Source: Actinophytocola sp036402745 (GTDB lineage Bacteria; Actinomycetota; Actinomycetes; Mycobacteriales; Pseudonocardiaceae). From it: a stretch of 8,554 nt of DNA. Positions within the stretch are counted from its first letter, which is position 1. Each line of letters begins with the position of its first letter. The stretch covers positions 1-8,554 of the forward strand of contig NZ_DASWSJ010000298.1 in NCBI RefSeq assembly GCF_036402745.1, in the 5' to 3' direction. The notes beneath the pieces were generated by a model, which was given only the letters and a program-made list of their open reading frames with translations, was not told the origin of the DNA and ran no database searches. This document shows positions 1 to 6,700 of this stretch, in pieces. The position numbers and the translations under genes are program-made.

Positions 1-1
1 G

Positions 2-715
2 GCTCTGCGTGCCGGTGAGTGCTCCCTCGCGTTGACCGGCGGGGTGGCGGTTCTGTCGTCGCCTGCGTCGTTCTCGGAGTTCGCCAAGCAGGGTGGTCTC
101 GCTGGGGACGGCCGGTGCAAGGCGTACTCCGATGCCGCCGATGGCACGGGATGGGCCGAAGGTGTCGGGATGCTGGTCCTGGAGCGGCGGTCCGACGCGG
201 AACGCCGCGGGCACCGGATCCTCGCCGTGCTGCAGGGCTCGGCCGTGAACGCCGACGGCGCGTCGAACGGTTTGACCGCGCCGAACGGTCCGTCGCAGCA
301 GCGGGTGATCCGGCAGGCCCTCGCGAACGCGGGTCTCACGGCGTCCGACGTGGACGTCGTCGAGGGGCACGGGACGGGGACTCGGCTGGGTGACCCGATC
401 GAGGCGCAGGCGGTGCTGGCGACGTATGGCAGGGACCGGGACGTGCCGGTGCTGCTCGGTTCGATCAAGTCGAACCTGGGCCACGCCCAGGCCGCCGCCG
501 GCGTCGCCGGCGTGATCAAGATGGTGCAGGCCATGCGGCACGGCATCGCGCCGAAGACGTTGCACCTCGAGACGCCGTCGTCGCAGGTGGACTGGGACGC
601 GGGCGCGGTGTCCCTGTTGACCGACGCGGTGGACTGGCCAGGGTCGGACCGGCCGCGCCGGTCGGCGGTGTCGTCGTTCGGGGTCAGCGGCACCAACGCC
701 CACGTGATCCTGGAG
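2..715 (+). other. Ketosynthase (KS) domain of first module, C-terminal part
   Basis: Residues 1-238 of the fragment are the C-terminal half of a beta-ketoacyl synthase, which accepts the upstream chain on a Cys and condenses it with malonyl-ACP. Both catalytic histidines are visible: EGHGTGT (His at 368-370) and NLGHAQAAAG (His at 482-484). The domain ends with the conserved GTNAHVILE. Aligned to the KS of the second module (offset 5808 bases), the active-site Cys would lie about 13 codons upstream of base 2, outside the window, so its presence cannot be checked. About 225 of 238 residues match the second KS. EGHGTGT replaces the more common EAHGTGT in both copies, a known conservative variant. 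Probably active as an extender KS. Confidence 0.95.
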
Positions 716-718
716 CAC
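2..718 (+). repeat. Module-level direct repeat, copy 1 (KS C-terminal part)
   Basis: This KS segment aligns without gaps to the second copy at a constant offset of 5808 bases. I counted about 13 amino-acid differences in 238 residues. The longest exact nucleotide runs I see are 47 bases (440-486) and 41 bases (572-612), with 35 bases at 536-570 separated from the latter by one mismatch. Most of the mismatches noted are at third codon positions. Confidence 0.88.
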
Positions 719-3700
719 GTGCCGGCCGAGCAGGTGCTGTCGGAGGATGGGCCGGAGCCGGCCGAGCCCGCCGTCCTGCCGCTGGTCGTGTCGGCCCGGT
801 CGGCACGTGCCCTGGACGCGCAACTCGACCTGCTCGGCACCGTGCCGTCCACAGTGGACGCCGCGTACACGCTGGCCACCGGCAGGGCCGTGCTCGACCA
901 CCGGGCCGTGGTGCTGGCCGGACGGGACGGCCGGCGGGTCACCGTGGCCTCCGGGCCGGCCGCGCCGGGCCGGTTGGCGTTCGTGTTCTCCGGTCAGGGT
1001 TCACAGCGGTTGGGGATGGGCCGCGGGCTCTACGACCGGTTCCCGGCGTTCGCGTCCACACTGGACGATGTGCTGTCCCGGCTCGATCCTGGTGTGCGGG
1101 ACGTGATGTGGGGACCGGACGCGGCGAACCTGCGGGACACCGGCTGGGCGCAGCAGGCGTTGTTCGCCGTCGAGGTGGCGCTGTACCGCCTGGTGGAGTC
1201 GTGGGGTGTCCGACCGGACGTCCTGGTCGGGCATTCGATCGGCGAGCTGGCGGCGGCCCACGTTGCCGGTGTGCTGTCGCTCGACGACGCGTGTGCCGTC
1301 GTGAGCGCGCGGGCCCGGCTGATGGCGGCACTGCCGCCCGGTGGGGCGATGGTCGCGGTGCGGGCGGCGGAGGCCGACGTCGCGTCATTCGTCGGCGCCG
1401 AGGTGTCGGTCGCGGCGGTCAACGGGCCGGACAGCGTCGTGCTGTCCGGCGACGAGGAGGCCGTGCTGGCGGTCGCTCGACGGTTCGACTCCTGGACCCG
1501 GCTGCGGACGAGCCACGCGTTCCACTCGGCGCACGTGGAGCCGATGCTGGCCGAGTTCGCCGCGGCGATCGACGGCATCCAGGCAAACGACCCCGCCGTG
1601 CCGATGAGGTCCACTGTGGATGCCGACGTGCGCTTCGGCGACGCCGCGTACTGGGTGCGCCAGGTCCGGCAGACGGTCCGGTTCGGCGCCGCGATCGCGG
1701 CGGCCGCACCCGACCGGGTCCTGGAGATCGGGCCGGACGGCGACCTCTGCGCCCTGCTCCCCGACCTGCCCGCGGTCGCGCTCCTGCGCCGGGATCTCGA
1801 CGAGGAGGAGTGCGCGCTGCGGGCCATGGCGACGCTGCACGTCGCCGGTTCCACTGTGGACTGGTCCGGGGTGGTCGCCGGAGGTCGGCTGGTCGACCTG
1901 CCGACGTACCCGTTCCAGCGGGAGCGGTTCTGGCCGGCCGGCGCCGGCCGGGCCGGCGACCCGTCGGGGCTGGGTCTCACCTCGGCGGCGCATCCGTTGC
2001 TCGGTGCCGCGGTCGCGCTGGCCGACGGCTCCGGCGTGCTGCTCACCGGCCGGCTCTCGCTGGCCGCGCAGCCGTGGCTGGGTGACCACCGCGTCGGCGA
2101 CGTCGTGCTGGTTCCGGGGACGGCGCTGCTCGAACTCGTGGTGCGGGCCGGTGACGAGGTGGGTTGTGGCTCGGTCGGCGACCTCACTCTGGTGTCGCCG
2201 CTGGTGCTGCCGGATCGCGGCGGTGTCCACCTCCAGGTGTGGGTAGGGGAGCCAGGAGTCTCCGGCGCGCGTGCGGTGACCGTCCACTCGCGACCTGACA
2301 CCGCTGTCGACGCGCCCTGGGTCATCCACGTGACCGGAACGCTCCTCGAACCGGCGAGCGTGGCGGACACGGGGTTCGCCGAGCAGTGGCCGCCGGCGGA
2401 CGCCGAACCCGTCGACGTCGACGGGTGCTACGAGCGGTTCGCCGTGGCGGGGTTCGGCTACGGGCCGGCGTTCCGGGGCCTGCGCGCGGTGTGGCGCCGC
2501 GGCAGTGGTGTCGACGCCGAGGTGTTCGCGGAGGTGGCACTACCGGACCGGGTGACCGACGCGGACGCGTTCGGGCTGCACCCGGCGCTGCTGGACTCGG
2601 CGCTGCACGCGTTGCTGGTGACCCGTTCGGCGTCGGACGGCCGGCGGCTGCCGTTCTCCTGGGAAGGCGTGTCGCTGCATGCCTCCGGGGCGTCGGCCCT
2701 GCGGGTCCGCCTGGTGGCCAATGGCACCGACCGGGTCGCGATCGACGCCGCCGACCCGGCCGGCCGGCCGGTGCTCTCGGTGGCGGCACTGCACGACCGC
2801 GCGATGACCGACGTGCCGGCCCCCGTCGTCCCGTCGACCACGGATCCGCTGTTCGTCGTCACCTGGTCCGAGGTCCCGACCGGGTCGAGCGCACCCGTCG
2901 ACGCCGTCCGCGTCACGGACCTGGACCTGCTCGCGGGCGAGGATCCGATTCCGGACCTGGTCCTCATGCCGGTTTCGCCCGGCCCGGCAGCCGGCCCGGA
3001 GGCGACTCATGAGGTCGCCACCCGGATGCTGCAGACGCTGCAACGGTGGGTGCGGGACGAGCGGTTCGCGGGTTCGCGGTTGGTGGTGGTGACCCAGGGC
3101 GCGATCTCGGGTGACGACCTGGCCGGATCGGCGGCGTGGGGGTTGGTGCGGTCGGCCCAGTCGGAGCACCCGGGCCGGTTCGGGCTGCTCGACGTGGAGT
3201 CGGACGCCGACATCGACGCCGCCCTGCCGGTGCTGGCGGCCGAGCCGCAGGTGGCGGTGCGGGCGGGCGTGGCGCGGGCCGCGCGGTTGAACCCGATGGC
3301 AGGGCTCGTCCCGCCTGCGGGTGAGGAGTGGCGGCTGGCCTCGGTTCGTGGCGGTGACTTGAGTGGGTTGGCGTTGGTGCCTGCCGCGGATGCGCCGTTG
3401 TCGGGTGCGCAAGTGCGGTTGCGGGTGACGGCGGCCGGGGTCAACTTCCGCGATGTGTTGACCGCGTTGGGGATGTACCCGGGAGAGGCGGGTGATCTGG
3501 GCGCGGAGGCTGTGGGTGTGGTCACCGAGGTGGGTCCGGATGCACGTGACCTTGCCCCCGGTGATCGGGTGATGGGGATCGTGCCCGGTGGGATGGCGTC
3601 GGTGGCGGTGGCGCCGGATGAGCGCGTGCTGGCGCGGGTTCCGGACGAGTGGTCCGACGAGACCGCGGCGTCGGTGCCGTTGGTTTTCCTCACGGCGTGG

Positions 3701-6700
3701 TACGCGTTCACCCGCCTGTCCCAGGTCGGCCCGGGCTCGCGCGTGTTGATCCACGCCGGTGCCGGAGGCGTTGGCATGGCGGCGATCCAACTCGCGACGC
3801 AGCTGGGAGCTGAGGTGTATGCGACGGCGAGTGAGCCCAAGTGGGACACCTTGCGGTCGTTGGGTCTTCCCGATGAGCGGATCGCATCGTCGCGGAACCC
3901 GGAGTTTGCCGAGATGTTCCCGCCGATGGACGTGGTGCTCAATTCGCTGGCGGGTGAGTTCGTGGATGCGTCGTTGCGGTTGGTGCGGCCGGGTGGGCGG
4001 TTCCTGGAGATGGGCAAGACCGATGTCCGGGATCCGGACGGGGTGGAGTACCAGGCGTTCGATCTCGCGGAGGCCGGTCCCGACGAAGTCCGAGCTATGT
4101 TCGCGGAGTTGCTGGCGTTGTTCGCGCGCGGGGTGATCGTGCCGTTGCCGGTGCGGTCGTGGCCGGTGGGGCAGGCGGTCGAGGCGTTCCGGTTCATGAG
4201 TCAGGCCAGGCACATCGGCAAGCTGGTGTTGACGATGCCGCCGGTGTGGGACCGGGACGGGACTGTGTTGATCACGGGTGGTACCGGTGGTCTGGGTGTG
4301 GTGCTGGCGCGGCATTTGGTTGAGCGTGGGCACCGGCATGTGGTGCTGGCCAGTCGCACCGGCACCGACCCGGGTGGGTTGAGTGCCGAGATCACCGTGA
4401 CCGCGTGCGATGTCACCGACCCGGCCGCGGTGCGTGCCCTGGTCGGCGGGCTCGACCGACCGCTGACCGCGGTGGTCCATGCGGCGGGCGTGCTCGACGA
4501 CGGCGTCATCGACCAGTTGACCCCGGAACGGCTCGCGACGGTGCTCGCGCCCAAGGTGGACGGCGCCTGGAACCTGCACCAGGCCACCCTCGACCAACCC
4601 CTCGCCGGTTTCGTGCTCTACTCGTCCGTCGCCGGGGTCATCGGCGCCGCCGGTCAGGGCAACTACGCCGCCGCCAACACCTACCTCGACGCCCTCGCCG
4701 CGTACCGGCGTGGACAGGGCCTGCCTGCGACGTCCATCGCCTGGGGGGCCTGGCAGAGCGTCGGCATGACCGCCGACACCGGCCCGGCCGGGATCGGGGT
4801 CGAGCAGGGACTGTCCATGTTCGACACCGCCGTCGCCGCGGGACACCCGCTCGTCGTGCCGCTCGTCATGCCACCGGTTGCCGGGTCCGGCGACGTGCCC
4901 GCGCTGTTCCGCGACCTGGTGCCGCGCGGCCGGCGGGGTCGAGCCGCCTCCGCCTCGCCAACTGCCGGGGATCTCGCTGCCCGTCTTGCCGGGATGTCCG
5001 AACAGGACGGTCTCGGGTTCCTGGTGGACCTGGTGCGGGGCGAGGCGGCCGCCGTGCTGGGACACGCGACGCAGGACGCGATCGGTGCCCGGCAGGAGTT
5101 CAACGACCAGGGCTTCACCTCGCTGACCGCCGTGGAGCTCCGGAACCGCCTCGGTGCCGCCACCGGCCTGCGACTCCCCGCGACTCTCGTGTTCGACTAC
5201 CCGAACCCGACCGCGCTCGCGACGTTCCTGCGAGAGGAACTCACCGGGCAGGCACCGGCACCGGTCATCGCACCGGTGGCGGTGACCCGCACCGACGACC
5301 CGATCGTCATCGTCGGGATGAGCTGCCGGTATCCCGGCGGGGTTCGGTCGCCCGAGGACCTGTGGAACCTCGTCGCCGAGGGCCGCGACGCGATCGCGCC
5401 CGCGCCGACCGACCGGGGCTGGGACCTCGACGGCGCGCTCAGCGGCGGTTTCCTGGACGACGTGGCCGAGTTCGACGCCGCGTTCTTCGGCATCTCGCCC
5501 CGTGAGGCGATGGCCATGGACCCGATGCAGCGCGTCGTACTCGAAGCCGCGTGGGAGGCCTTCGAGGCGGCCGGCATCGACACCGCCTCGCTGGCCGGCA
5601 CCGCGACCGGCGTGTACCTCGGCGCCGCCGACTCCGAGTACAGCGCCCTGCTGGCCGGCCAGCCTGGGTTCGAGGGCTTCGTGATGACGGGGACCACGTC
5701 CAGCGTGATCGCCGGGCGGGTGAGTTACGTGCTGGGCCTGGAAGGGCCGGCCATGACCGTCGACACGGCGTGTTCGTCGTCGCTCGTGGCGCTGCACCTC
5801 GCCGCCCAAGCCCTGCGACTCGGTGAGTGCTCCCTCGCGCTGACCGGTGGCGTCGCGGTCCTGTCGTCGGCCGCGTCGTTCTCCGAGTTCGCCAAGCAGG
5901 GCGGTCTCGCCGGGGACGGCCGGTGCAAGGCGTACTCCGACACCGCCGACGGCACGGGGTGGGCCGAAGGCGCCGGGATGCTCGTCCTCGAACGGCGGTC
6001 CGACGCAGAACGCCGCGGCCACCGGATCCTCGCCGTAGTGCAGGGCTCGGCGGTGAACGCCGACGGCGCGTCGAACGGCCTGACCGCGCCGAACGGGCCG
6101 TCGCAACAACGGGTGATCCGGCAGGCGCTCGCGAACGCGGGTCTGACGGTGTCCGATGTGGACGTCGTCGAGGGGCACGGCACGGGGACCCGCCTGGGTG
6201 ACCCGATCGAGGCGCAGGCGGTCCTCGCCACCTACGGGCAGGACCGCGACGTGCCGGTGCTGCTCGGTTCGATCAAGTCGAACCTGGGCCACGCTCAGGC
6301 CGCCGCCGGAGTCGCCGGTGTGATCAAGATGGTGCAGGCGCTCCGGCACGGCATCGCGCCGAAGACGTTGCACCTCGACACGCCGTCGTCGCAGGTGGAC
6401 TGGGACGCGGGCGCGGTGTCGCTGCTGACCGACGCGGTCGCCTGGCCGGACGTGGACCGGCCGCGGCGTGCGGCGGTGTCGTCCTTCGGCGTGAGCGGCA
6501 CCAACGCACACGTGATCCTCGAACAGCCGGCCGCGACGCCGGAACCGGAGCGGGTGGAGGCCGCCGGTCCGGTGCCCTGGCCGGTGTCCGCCAGGTCGGC
6601 GAAGGCTTTGACGGCCCTGACAGACCTCGTCCGCGACACCGGGCCCACCGGATCCGTGCTCGACGTCGGGTTCTCACTCGCCACCCGTCAGGTGTTCGAC

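Noticed and set aside
19..393. Plus-strand frame of 124 codons starting with ATG-like context in the KS, and its twin at 5827-6201
   Set aside because: Both are +1-type shadows of the two KS domains. They resemble each other only because the underlying KS DNA is duplicated.
1030..2370. Minus-strand frame of 446 codons rich in Ser, Thr and Arg
   Set aside because: It overlaps the conserved first AT and DH on the opposite strand, and its composition is the reverse-frame image of Ala/Val/Asp-rich coding sequence.
2849..3325. Possible degenerate, dead second KR
   Set aside because: Its position between DH and ER and its lack of catalytic residues are normal for the structural half of a split KR.
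3885..3940. Possible frameshift or broken ER
   Set aside because: The segment is shorter than in most ERs, but the frame and the conserved motifs on both sides are intact, so it is a codon-multiple length difference.
5243..5296. Possible gene boundary between ACP and KS
   Set aside because: The frame is unbroken and there is no stop, ribosome binding site or docking helix. The Ala/Pro-rich segment is an ordinary intrapolypeptide ACP-KS linker.
2540..6511. Long open frame of 1323 codons on the minus strand
   Set aside because: It lies antisense to conserved, intact DH, ER, KR, ACP and KS domains. Its Arg/His/Gly/Pro-rich translation is the typical shadow of high-GC coding DNA and shows no domain I recognise.
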